Shown: positions 48,732 through 60,578 of the stretch, one piece after another
Layout of the letters: each line of letters begins with the position of its first letter
How positions within the stretch are numbered: position 1 is the stretch's first letter
Notes under the pieces: generated by a model
Told to the model about the DNA's origin: nothing
Seen by the model: the letters and a program-made list of their open reading frames with translations, nothing else
The model's database searches: none
Assembly: GCA_025677825.1 (NCBI GenBank)
Contig: JAIXMO010000002.1
Coordinates: forward strand, 682,001-746,000
Source of the DNA: Helicostylum pulchrum
Lineage: Eukaryota > Mucoromycota > Mucoromycetes > Mucorales > Mucoraceae
Direction: 5' to 3'
DNA: 64,000 bases
Made by a program: the position numbers and the translations under genes

Positions 48732-50602
48732 TTAATTATTATAAAAAGCGATAATCGCTTGACTCTTTTTAGCAATAAAGTCTTTCACACCTTCCATAGT
48801 TGTAGAGTTACTTGGTCCATTAACAGCAGACTCGAATGTTTGAGGTACTTCTTCAGACCAGTTTCTTCGTAATCCGGGAGGAAATGCCTTAAGAGACTCG
48901 GCAGCATCAATAGTCGTGTCGCTAATAGGAGGAATATTAAATGAGCCAACCTTGAGCAAGGTGTCATCCCACTTGACATCTTGAGTAATCATAGCTATAA
49001 CACTATCAATGAATGGGTTCATGATAGTAGGGTTAACTAAACTGTTGGTTAAATTAAGCAATAGTTCTTGATACGGTGTAGAAAATGCCTCGTATGAAAA
49101 GAACTTTGTTGTTAAAGGTTGGAAAGTAAAACCAGGATGTTCAGTGTAATTTCCGCTAAGCATCATATTCATCTCGAATAAAGAAATACCAAGCGTAGTA
49201 TCTAAATCCGCAGCAAAAAAGACCAATTGGCCTGAAGATTTAGGGTCACTGTAAAGATAAAAGTTATTTGCCAAGCTCATGTAGGCATCAGAAAACCCTA
49301 ATAAGTTTTCGAGAACCATTCTATTCAAATATATGTTTAGTAACGTGTGTATACATGTTACCAATATCTAAACTTACGAACGGAGAAATCCGTCTGTATC
49401 AAGTTGTTGTTCCCATTCTTCTACAGTAGTTTCAGCATTAGCATCCTGAATAAACTTGGTGAAACTTTGCAAACGAGTATAGTCTTCGTCATTCTTTCTA
49501 GAAGGACCGGCTTTAATTTTATATTCTCCAGCGTTATAATAAGAAAGATTGGAATAGTAATCTAAATTAGATATAACAGGGATTGTTTGCTTATCACCGG
49601 CTGTGACACCTTGATACAAATACCCAGATTCGTAATTTTTATCACCTCCTGCAAACTGGCTAGCAACCCAAGGATCTTGAAAGGTCTCGATCAATCCGTA
49701 TAAACCGATTGGTTTATTGTTAATAAACAAGCTACATAAAAAGAAGCGGCTATTAGGAAACCTCGTTTTAATTGTATATGCCAAGACTTACCGAACATAG
49801 GAAAAACCAGATGCGGGTAATCCAGCTGCTTTTAAAGTAGAGTAGGCAACGCATTCACGGACGTAAGAGGGGTCCATACCCAAGGCACGTAATTTGAGAT
49901 TCTTGTATCCAAAGAGATTATCGTCACTCTTCTTCTTCATCTTTAAGCCATAAGATAACTTAGGTATATAGCGAGAGCTACGACCAGCTAATGAAACCTT
50001 GACATTTTCAAAAGTGTGGACTTCTTGTAGCCTATTTTAAAAACAAACATTGAGTCATTTATGCTTTTCTCTTCTTTTTTTGTTATTTACCCAATATAAG
50101 TGAAATTCAATTCGACATCAAGGTCTTCCAATTGATTTTCATGTAAGAAAGAAACGGCAGTTACATTACCCCAGATATGAATGGTAGGTATTTGACCGTC
50201 AATATGTAAGTCGGATTGGATTCTATTAATAGAGTGTAATGGTGTCATTACATTAGGCAAGGAGTTGATTTGATACGAATTCTTCTCACGGTTAAAGAAT
50301 TCGTTGACTGTCGACTCGGATACAGGAGACCGGGTAAATTCTTCCGTAGTATTAACTTGCTGGTTTGATTCCAGGATCGCATAATGATACTCGGTTTGAG
50401 CAATGGGTGCAGATCCTTGATACATAATACCCAAGGTACTGGTAAGAGGCCAGACTGTATTATCTACCACTACTACTACAGACTGGTCACTTGTGTAGGG
50501 AGAGGCAATTACATTGTAGGTAATATTTTGCTGTTGAGCGTTCACATTGAGTGCTGCAAGGAGCAGCGGGATAGCTATTATTGTTGTCAGTATTAGTATC
50601 AT
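48732..50602 (-). CDS. CotH-family secreted protein 1
   Basis: Exons 50091-50602, 49792-50031, 49378-49731 and 48732-49320 encode about 564 residues. The N-terminal signal peptide is within 1-22. The CotH kinase-like core shows the family marks: DPSYVRE, the PASGFSYVR segment, a GLYGLIETF strand and the AADLDTTLG acid motif. CotH proteins are related to bacterial spore-coat protein H and have an atypical protein-kinase fold. In Mucorales some members are cell-surface proteins that bind host receptors, but that role cannot be assigned to this copy from sequence. No GPI-anchor signal or C-terminal hydrophobic tail is seen, so it is probably secreted. Unlike the other two copies it starts in its first large exon, without a leader micro-exon. 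Confidence 0.92.
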
Positions 50603-51640
50603 TTCATTATCAGTAAAAGTATAAATGTACCTAGTATACTAATAAACATTATTAAACTGTTTAATATAAAATATATAAAAGAAGGGAAAGTCTAGAAACA
50701 AGCTTTTTTTATACAGATTTTGTTTTCAAAACAAACACGGAACAGTGCGGACTTCTAGGATACTAACCAGAGATAGTAACTAGACGGCTAAGCAAGATAT
50801 TGCTAAGCATATCTCTGTGAATGGTAATGTGTCATGTAAAACGTATATACATTTGCGTAGGCAGATTTGCCAAGGCTTCCTCTTTGGTTCTCAGATTGGT
50901 TAAGGTTATGATCGAGCTCTCTGGCGTGGTACTTTTCTCGAAATAAAATGGAATAGAGCTTGAGCCTAATTTGGAACACCCTTCAAACACACTGTGAATC
51001 CCAATATAAAATTAAATGTATAATAGAAAATTTCCTTTAAATAATGATTTTTAGAATGTCGAGCAATGTTGACAAGGTAAGATGAAGGGACATTATTACA
51101 TGCTTCAGTTATTATTTGTGTGAGCGTTTCAGATTTCTTGAGTTGCTTTCATCTCTTTATCCAATAATTTTTTACTATCCAGTTGGAACCAACCAAAATG
51201 AGGAAGTAGTGCTACTTTGTGTGGCATCAGAATTCTTTATCTTATCCTTTATAATGTGAAGTATTTTTTCTCTTGTGTTCAACTTAGTCCTCATTCGCAT
51301 TCAAAAAGATAATCTGATTGTCTTCATTTATGTGGTACTCAGAGCTTATTCTAGAATTATGTGTGTGTTTCTAATAGGAAATTTATCCTAATCTGATAAA
51401 CTACTACACGTGGTTAACTATTAAAAAATTAATATGAGGGAAACCAGCCTGATGAATAGATTTTTTTAATACTTGATGCATAAAATGAGGCTTGGTATCA
51501 TGTCGCAGGTGTAACATCAAAACAAAACATGTATAACTTTTTAGACGTGTGTCTAGTGTGGACACATACATTATTTAACTCAATAAAAAAAAAGTTTATT
51601 TATTTGACACTCTGGCAATATATTGCCAAATTTAACTACT
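50603..51640. other. Intergenic between CotH genes 1 and 2
   Basis: About 1 kb. A short block near 50735-50760 (CGGAACA then GACTTCTAG) resembles 54684-54706 upstream of CotH gene 2, suggesting that the upstream regions of the CotH genes share ancestry. No gene was found. Confidence 0.4.
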
Positions 51641-53684
51641 TTACGAATAGGTATTCGGTTGATTATAAAATGCAAGTACATTTGAACTCTTCTCTATAAT
51701 AAAATCCTTTAAATTAACCCTAGTATCGTCACGGAACGGACCATTGATAGCGACATCAAACGATTCGGTTCTGTTTTGAAATGAGATAACTAATCCTGGT
51801 GGACTATGGCTTTGTACTAAATTAAGAAGAACTTCTGTGTTTTTGCTTCCGTAAGGATCTTTTACTGTTTTTCCAACTCGTGGTAAAGACTGATCCCATT
51901 CAACTTCTGGACGAATCATATCGACAACACTATCAATATAAGGAAACATGATGGAAGGATTTACCAAGGTTTGTGTAAACTTTAAAATATATTCCTTGTA
52001 CTTGTTCAAGTAATTTGGATAAGAAAAGATCTTGCGAGTTAACGGACGGAAGGAAAATCCAGGATGTTCAGAATAATTTCCGGAAAGCATTAAATCAAGT
52101 AGATATATACCATTTCCTATGGTTGAATCCATATCAGCTGCAATATAAGTAAATCGGTTATTTTGATTAGGGTCTCGGTACAGATAAAAGTTATTTGCCG
52201 ATGGCATATATCCATCCGATAAACCTAATACATTTTCAATGGCCATACTATTTACAAATAAGAAAAATAAAAACAAAAAAGGCGGTTAGAGTTTAGTTTC
52301 CTAATTAACTGTAAAGGTTTACTTACGCACGGAGAAATCCATCTACATCTAACTTTTTTTCCCATTCGCTTTCAGGAGTTGTAGATACAGATGACTCGTT
52401 GATAAATTTAGTAAACTCTTGAAGATCTTGATATGCGTTGATTCTCTTCTTATGTTTACCGGCTTTAATCTTGTACTGTCCAACTCTATAGTTTGCCATA
52501 TCGATACCCTCATAACGTAAATCAGAAATTTTAAGTACTCCTGCATTGGTTACGCTGAATCCAATACCTTGATATAAGTAACCAGCTTTATATCCCTTTT
52601 CTCCATCCGCAAATTCTGCCGCAGCCCAAGGGTTCTGAAAAGTCTCAATAAGTCCGTATAATCCTACAGCTTTGTTGTCTATAAACAATCTGCAAGAGAA
52701 AGAAAAAAGGGGGTAAGGGAAGATTGTTAGTAATACGAAACAATAAAAAATAAAATCAGTAATAAGCACTATTTTACCGAACATAAGAGAATCCACTAGC
52801 CGGAGCACCAATTGATCTGTATGAGCTATAACACAAATTTTCACGTAAATAAGAGCTATCACGAGCAAGAGCGCGTAACTTGAAATTCTTGAATCCGAAT
52901 AGCGTAGTATCGTTCTTTTTATCGAACTTTAACCCATAAGATAATTTAGGGATCCAACGAGAACTACGACCAGCTAATGAAATCTTTACATTTTCAAACA
53001 CTTGAACGCTATCCAGTCTATAAAAAAAAAGGAGGAGGAGATTGGGAATAAAACATTAGTTAAAATAATCATGAAAGTCTAAAAGGACTAATGTTATACA
53101 TTACCCGATATATGCGACATTTAACTTGACCTTGTAATCTTCCGATTGATTGTCTTCCAGATATTTTGTTGCAGATGTATTTCCGTAAATATGAATAGAA
53201 GGTATTTGATTCATATTATGCAAACCAGAATTGATACGATGAATAGATGAAAGTGGTTCTAGTACTTGTGGTAAAGTATTGACTTCATAAGTAGAAATTG
53301 AACGATTGAAAAACTCGTTTAATGTAGTCGATAACCCATCTTTTAAAGGAGGTCGGGTAAAAGGCTCAGATACTTTAACATCTTTATTATCTACAAATGC
53401 GTAGTGATATTCTGTAGTAGCAGATGGTGCATCGCCTTTATAGAGAATACCGAAGGTAGCTTGCAATGGATATGTCACCTTATCGACGACTACAGCGACG
53501 CTCATGTTGGCGGGAGGCTCTGCAATAACATTGTAAGTGATAGCCCGTGCGCTACCAACCAAAAATCCCAATAAAGCAAAAGCTATTTTGTTCACGATAG
53601 AAACTATTGATTAATGACAATTGCTCTACTAATAATACGTTATATGATAAAGCTACCTAGTGAATGTTTCGTATGACCTAGCAT
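51641..53684 (-). CDS. CotH-family secreted protein 2
   Basis: Five exons: 53657-53684, 53105-53603, 52778-53017, 52327-52689, 51641-52247; about 578 residues. The large second exon has no ATG at its head (a GTG occupies that place). A 28-base leader exon (MLGHTKHSL) with GT-AG borders and matching phase supplies the start and puts the hydrophobic signal segment at about 15-28. CotH marks are present: a DSSYLRE segment, PASGFSYVR, GLYGLIETF and AADMDSTIG. No C-terminal anchor is visible. It is the close partner of CotH 3: the body is almost identical, while the leader end and the last 80-85 residues differ clearly. Confidence 0.9.
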
Positions 53685-54897
53685 TTTTTCAGTATTATCA
53701 TTTAATTTTTAAAAAAGAATAAAAATGGAAACACCTCTCTCTTTTATACGATATTGTGTTTTTTAAGGGGAAGGAGTAGAAATATATGGTCGAAAACAGA
53801 TTCCTTTTTTTCCCCTGAAATATTTCCATAGATGTAAATACGTGTAATTCGTTGAAGATAGATAAGTTTTCATGTTTTTATTTTTCTTAAATATACTTTC
53901 AGGGGCTCTGTTTGAGTATATAAGTAGCTTGACAATCTGTAGATGTCGACGTAAAAAGACAGCATTACATTCAGGGATTTTTTTTTAAAAAAAACCCCCC
54001 CTCTAGGGGCCTTCGATGTCTTCCATTAAATCTATACACGTCTGTTGAAACATAAAGTACTATGCACATTAAGTATCTAATTAAGGTTATAAACGAATAG
54101 GTTTAGCGGTTAATTTTCTTTTACTGCAATACTCAAAAAATCCAGTTAACAAGAATTTTTGAAAATCTCTATTTTTTTTTTATTCCAAGTGTACAAAGCA
54201 AGTTCGTTTAAAATCTAAATAGTAACATGTATACACTGGTTTGATCAAATTGGACGCACATAGTTATACTCTGCCTTATACTAACGCTATCATACAAACA
54301 TATCTTGAAGCAAGTAAAAAGCAACAGGAGAAAATACATAATGCATAATCTATCTGGTATAAGGGTATGAGTAAAACAGTTTTTTCCGGTAAAATAAAAT
54401 ATAATAGAAGAACCAAGCATTTATAAAAGGTGGTATATCAGGTTAATATAAATGTAGTGGACTTTTAAAATTACTTGTCCAAGTATTAAGGTAGAAAATA
54501 GGTTAAATATTACTTTGACGTCAACTGTTTACGAGTAGATCGAAACTTATTTAGCTACCAAAATCGTAATTATAAGGGAAGGGTTAATTAAATAGTTAGA
54601 TGGCCAAAAAAAAAAAACTTTCGGTTCACACAATAACCTAACTCAAATGAGATTTGTTTTAATACGTTTTATTTAAAACCAATTACGGAACATTGTAGAC
54701 TTCTAGAAATTACAACTGTATATAATAAAGCGCTTTTCTGTCTTTACCATAACAATTAAGGTTGAGAATGCTTCCTGATTTTAAGTAATAATAAAAGTAC
54801 ATTAAAAATATAATAGACGACATTCATATAATATATATATATTTTAAAAAAAAGTATATGAACATCGAAACAAACAATTAAATTCAGTTAATAAATT
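53685..54897. promoter_or_regulatory. Upstream region of CotH gene 2, nearly identical in both duplicates
   Basis: About 1.2 kb without a supported gene. It contains a TATATAAG word near 53918, a T9/A8/C7 homopolymer cluster near 53981-54000, and an ORF at 54208-54420 that also appears in copy B but has no protein-like content. Its near identity to 62604-63817 reflects recent duplication or conversion rather than proven function. Confidence 0.4.
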
Positions 54898-55844
54898 TCA
54901 TATGAAAATATTTAGTTGAAGGTTATAGGTGTAATATCTGCTACACGCTTTCTTCAAAATTGAAGCTATATTGGTATCATCATCTTTGATATCTGAAACG
55001 TATCTTTTGAGGCAATAGTTATCATAAATCTTGCTCATCTGCTTTAGCTCATCAGTGATAGTGTTCAGATTACCCAGTTCTTTGATTTGCATAGTACATG
55101 GAGTGATATGGCCTCATTTGTGATAGTTATGTCATTACAGATTGAACTTACTACGTAGAACAAACAATGGAAGCCTTTTTGGTATTTAAAGGTTAGAGCT
55201 TTTCCATATACATACTATGCTAAGTTTCTTACCAACTGCTTGTAATGAGCAAGCAATCTTGTTATCCTTTCTTGACATTATGCTACAAGAAAATATGGCC
55301 AATCTTATCAGATATGTACACAAACTGTCCACATCATGTTGGGCATCTGCGGGCTTGACTTCACAGTACCTTAGTGTTGTACCAGACAACTTCATATCAT
55401 AGTGCTTCACTACTGCACCTGGGCGGAGGCTATTCGTGTTTTCCTCCTTGCGGCTCAACCTAAATAAAGTTAAGGTCCAATAGCTCTCCTCACTATTATA
55501 TATAGCTTTCTATTTTTCCCAGGGCAAATGCTCGTTTTTTTTCAGGATTATGAAATATTGGAGAGGACAGGGTTGAGATAGCTGGTAGTAAGCTCCATTT
55601 CGCTTATTTCTTCAGTTTTCTTGAAGTTGGGTAGCTCGTTCAGGCTATTTTTCTTCTTAGATATGTCACATATAACATTATGAGCCTTAACGATTCTTAC
55701 CAGTTTAAGTAGATATCAAGTCCCCCATTCCACATCTACGGTTTGGTTTCTAGATTTAGAAAAAAAAATACGTGTATTAGAATGAGATAAAAAGCAAGTC
55801 TGTGACATTTACTGGGGAGTAAACATACCTTTAGTAGTAGCCAT
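54898..55844 (-). pseudogene. Decayed Mucorales repeat-family ORF with EVK (nuclease-like) motif
   Basis: A possible start at 55844 (MATTK, then a GT donor) leads to protein-like stretches in several frames: a segment with KAHNVICDISKKKNSL, a LNPVLSNI element broken by a frameshift, and a SLRPGAVVKH...YCEVKPA element at about 55370-55440. A final stretch lies at 54898-55092. The order 'N-P-V-L-S', 'R-P-x-A', 'E-x-K' recalls a family abundant in Mucorales genomes, and R-P-D...E-x-K resembles a PD-(D/E)xK nuclease site. Here the Asp position is Gly, so even that site is lost. This is from memory of the family; it is certainly not intact. Confidence 0.5.
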
Positions 55845-55884
55845 TTTTTTTTCTTTATTTTTCGTTCAAAAAGAAGCGGTTCTT

Positions 55885-58800
55885 CTTAAAGCAGCCTCCG
55901 TGCATAAGCTCGCACAAGACCGCCACTATCATTAATATATATGCTCCGGCACAATATGGTCCGCGTAAAATATTTTTCGATTACGTTATGCAATTATCTA
56001 TCTTTCAAGACGAAGAACTCTACCCCTTTTCATCCACACCAGACTCTCTTATGCCAATTATACGTCCTACGCTAGTTCTAGGTGACTTTAATTATAACTC
56101 ATCTTCGTATACATCAGATAATACAAATTACACTAATGATACCTTCTCTTCTCCCTCTAACCAACCTAATACAGACTCCATCAGTAACCATTCCTCACAA
56201 CGCTTATGGCATGAATACTTGAATAGAAACATCATGGAATGTACTCACTCTCGCGATTCAGAATCGCTTGTACCCACTTTCCGCCGAGGCGCATCTTCTA
56301 GTACTATTGATTATATTTTTGCCTCGCCTATTTTAGCTCAACAACTCATTGAATCTACAATTGAGTTCATTAACTCTGGATGGACTGATCATGCTGCCCT
56401 TTCCGTTACCTTCAAATGTATCTCCTCTCGCCAAGGAACTGGAATGTGGCGAGCAAATCCTCAACTACTTCGGAACCCATATTTTATTTCTTCGTTAAAG
56501 CAAAAGATCGAATCTTTCTTCCTTGAAGATTCCACCAGCTTACTTTCCAACCAAAAAACATGGGATGCCATTAAACTAATTATAGAAACCACCGCTCAAA
56601 GTATCAGTCGACATAAACGATCCTGGCAACAGCGATCTTTAAAACGTCTCCAAAAAAACGAAACTCCTTTCTTCGATCACACAAACTAACTACTATCATT
56701 AATCCACGTCTCCCAGACATAGAGAATACAATAGCTAAAATTCAAAAGGAACTAGTCGAGACAAAAGCTCTACGGTCAGGTTGTAAGTGGCGTGAACTTG
56801 GCGAAACATCAGCTGGATACTTAAAGCAGACTGTTACCGCGCGATCTATTAAAAAGAATATCACTTCGCTTCAACACCCTGACCTCAACAACCAACTCTG
56901 TCACCAGCCCTCGAAACTTCAATCAGCAGTTTCACCATTCTATCAACAATTGTACCGACCGGATCCAGTCGATACAACTTCCGTCTCTGCCCTTCTTCAG
57001 ACTATACCACTCAGTGATCGTATCCCAGTACCGAAACATCAATCTATTACTAAAGACTTTACTATCGATAATATACGGGAGGGTGCTAACTGAGCCCCCA
57101 CTAAAAGCAGCCCAGGTATGGATGGTTTATCATACGAATTTATCTCTCTTTTATTATCTATATCCAAGGTAGCTTCTATAGCAACTTCGGTCTTCAACGA
57201 TGCTCTAACATTAGCTATATTCCCTGTAAGCTGGTCCTCTACCTATATGTGCCTCCTCCCAAAAAAAGGCGACCTCACTAACTTTCGAAACTGGCGCCCG
57301 ATATCATTAATAAACAGCGATGCTAAGATATTCACAAGATTGCTCAATGCTAGACTGATGCCTCACTTATCCAAAATTATCAGCACTCAACAAGCAGGAT
57401 TCATGCCAGGTCGATTTATCGCCGAACATGGGGTTACTCTCCAAACCGTTAAAATGTTGGCTACTTCCCAAAAATCTTCTTCAATAGCTCTCCTTCTTGA
57501 TCAAGAAAAAGCTTATGATCGTATTCATCCAGAATATCTTTCAGCGGTAATGACTGGATTTGGTATACCTACATCTATAATAAATAGCATTATTTCACTT
57601 TTCTTTTCTACACAGATTCAAGTCAATGTAAATGGACATATTACCAACACACCTTTCACCCAACTCAGAGGACTTCGCCAAGGGGATCCACTCAGTCCTC
57701 TACTATTCAACATTGCATTCGATCCTTTATTAGATCAATACACCAAAATGAAACATTTCTAGGATTTAATCTTCAACAAGAAGCTCCTCCTTTACCCCAC
57801 CTAAATCACTATATACCACCAAATCCCATCAAAATATTAGCTTACGCAGATGATACTTTGGTTTTTTTAAAGAATCCAAACGATTTTATTCTACTTCAAG
57901 AAGCGGTCAATATTTATTCTGCTGCCCCTAACTCTCTATTAAATTATAACAAATCACAAGCTTTCTCTCTCTCTCTCTGGTGCTATCCACACTAACTGGC
58001 AACACACCTTAAACGCATCCAACATCGCCACCTGGCATGACCAGCATTCCCCTTCACCACTAATATACCTTGGCTTTGCTATATGCTCCAACGTAAAACA
58101 ACGTAATTTATATTTCGATCAACTCTGCTCTCTTATTCGAAAGCATTGTTTTATACACCAGCAACGACAATTATCTATTCGTGGTAGAGCCACAATACTA
58201 AACACTTTAATCTTTTCTCGTCTATGACACGTCATGCGCCTATTTATATTCATTAAAGCTCAACTTCTCACTATACGTGGTATTGGCACTCAATTTATTA
58301 ATCACAATATTTTCCTTAGATTAGCTTTCGACACTCTTCAAATAGGTCAGTCCAAAGGCGGCCTTGGTATCCTCGATCCGGTTAAACAGCAAAATGCCCT
58401 TCAATGGCGATGGGTTCGACCTCTACTAGTCTCAGATCAATCACCAGTAACCCCCTCACGCTCTCTCACTAGTCTCTCTGTACTTCGATACACGCTTCAT
58501 TGGTATTACTCCTCTCCTCAGTTTCCATCATATCTCTTCCCACTGATATTTTCTTGCTGTCGCTCTCCTCCTTGGAAATCTACTACTGATTTTAATGGTA
58601 ACTTACATTTTTTAATCATTTTTAATAATTTCTTTCGCACCATTGACATGTTACCCCGTTCTTTTGATCGTTGTCATGTTAATGCTTCCACCTGTCTTTC
58701 CTTCCCCTTTCTAGATATAATTACCCATTCTCTTCCGGAGTCTCATCCAGCTTTTATTACTTTTACTATACCTCAACAACTGCTACAGAATTACCCCGGT

Positions 58801-59820
58801 GTCAAGAAACTTCTCACATCAGATGTTTTTTTATTCGATCTTGATCGACAAGTCCTTCGCGTACGCTGTTTAGAGACAGAAATTATTTGTTTTCGCAACA
58901 TATCCCGTTTTGTGATAAATCTTATCCTGCAGCGTAAAATATTCTTTCAGCTTTTCTTTGCGGCTCAGTGTCTTCTCTCTCCTAACATACCGCCCGAACC
59001 TCTCACTTTCAGGAACTTGGAACTATCACCTATCTCATCTGCTCTTCGCACCAATCCTAAACCTACAACTAAATGGGCTGTCACTTCTATAAAATATTAC
59101 AAAGGTCTCATCTCACCTCCTTCACAATCACCACTGATCATCAACTCTAGAAAATGGTTAGAGTTTTGGCATCTCAAAATTCCTTTACCTGCTCGAACTA
59201 TTTGGTACCGAGCAATCCACAACAAAATACTAACAAAATCTATATTACATAGATTCTTTCCCGATAAAACTGAATCACCCAATTGCCTCCTCTGTCTGTC
59301 CACATCGATATCTGAAGAAACAGTGGATCACTTTCTCTTCGCCTGTCCCTCTAAAAATCCTATATGGTTCAATATCATTACATCCTACATTTCCTCTACA
59401 GGCATTCCTTCCTTCCATTTTATCGTTATCCCTACCAAATCATTTCGAAAGGGATTCCACTGTAACTTCACTTCCTGAATTAAGCACGTATCAAATATTT
59501 GCGTGTACTCTTCTTCATATTTGGCGAGCCCACTGGCGATTCGCCTTTGATAGCACTCCATTTATTTCCGCAAACATCATAATCGCCATCACAAAAACTC
59601 AGAATCAACTCAATTCTGAAATGCAACTCGACGACAAATAGTAAAAGTAATAGAAGTCTGTTTGACGACTTCATTTTTATTTAATTTTATTTTCTTTCTT
59701 TTCTCCTCTCCCCTTTTCTTTGTAAATACCAGTCTTTTAATCCTCTCATTGCGACTTTTAAAGGACTTTAAATAAAAACGAAATTTCGGTTCCCACACAA
59801 AAAAAATATATATATATATG
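55885..59820 (+). mobile_element. 5'-truncated, mutated LINE (non-LTR retrotransposon)
   Basis: The remaining ORF2 begins inside an APE-type endonuclease (INIYAPA near 55940, LVLGDFN near 56080, DYIFASP, WTDHAAL). It continues through a linker (WRELGETSAGYLKQ) to a reverse transcriptase (FRNWRPISL, GLRQGDPLSP, and YADD at 57843-57854) and ends with a C-terminal zinc-finger-like motif (CLLCLS...H...C, about 59284-59350) and a stop at 59641. The coding frame is broken near 56670, by TGA at 57091-57093, near 57745, in a CT repeat near 57965, by TGA at about 58226 and near 59465. The 3' end is probably the A-rich/TA tail at about 59800-59820. No ORF1 or endonuclease N-terminus remains. L1/Tad-like by motif order. 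Confidence 0.9.
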
Positions 59821-60578
59821 CAGACTCCGAAATAAAAAGACAACATTCCATTCAGGGCAAAACAAAAAAAAATAAAAGACACTTAAGGGGTTTTCAAACG
59901 TTTTATTAAATATATGCATTTCTTTTGAAAGCGTGTGTGATGAAGCGCTTGTCAAATATTTAATAGTTGTAGCAAAAGAATGCACTTGGCATTCACTTCT
60001 CTCCACTGAAACATACTTGCTAATAGAACCATTGCGGGACGGGAGTTTTGTCTATAAGCGAACATATGAACACTCAGATAAATAAAATTTTCTACTTTCA
60101 TTTAAAGATGCGTATGCACATGGATATGAACCTATAGATTTCTGAGCGCTACATCATAGGTATATAGTTTCTTTAAGAAAAATAGTGACAATTCCTCGAA
60201 ATATTAGTGTTACCGCTTCAAATACTTTAAAGTGACCCGCGACCCGGACTGGGTAAAGAAAAAAAAAGCTTTATATACTATATGCTATCACGCCCTTTGT
60301 ATAGAATGAGGCCTAGTAATATTTATGTCATAAATGTAACTTTAAGCAATAAAACACGTTGGATATTTACAGAGTCGTTGTTTATCGTTAGAGAGATTAT
60401 TATTCGAATGGTTCTTTTAAGGTTGATTATACATCATTATTTATCAACGACTTGGTCATAACTAAAAAGAAAAGATGTCTTTCGTATGAACACACAAGTA
60501 ATTAATACACATTACGATAACTAAAAAAAATGTTTATTTATTTGATACTCTGGCGATATATTGTCAATTTTAACTACT
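59821..60578. other. Intergenic between LINE and CotH gene 3
   Basis: A short stretch at 59833-59857 (AAAAAGACAACATTCCATTCAG) is a diverged match to 53953-53978 in copy A. The stretch near 60307-60360 resembles 51484-51530 before CotH 2, so the ancestral duplication may have extended further with later decay. No gene seen. Confidence 0.4.

Larger units (their letters stand above)
51583..55080. repeat. Segmental duplication, copy A (CotH 2 unit)
   Basis: This segment is repeated at 60523-64000 in direct orientation, 8920 bases away over most of its upstream half. It holds a complete CotH gene, more than 1.3 kb of its 5' flank and the start of the comparable nuclease-like relic. By eye the flank (53685-55080) differs from copy B at about half a dozen positions including one T-run length change. 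The copy B side reaches the window end, so the duplicated unit is longer than seen here. Confidence 0.93.

Noticed and set aside
53101..53595. CotH 2 starting at the head of its main exon
   Set aside because: The codon there is GTG, and the corresponding codon in the near-identical CotH 3 is ACG; a spliced leader exon supplies an ATG in both.
54208..54420. 70-codon ORF repeated at 63128-63340
   Set aside because: Repeated only because the whole segment is duplicated; the composition is hydrophobic low-complexity and both lie in AT-rich upstream DNA.
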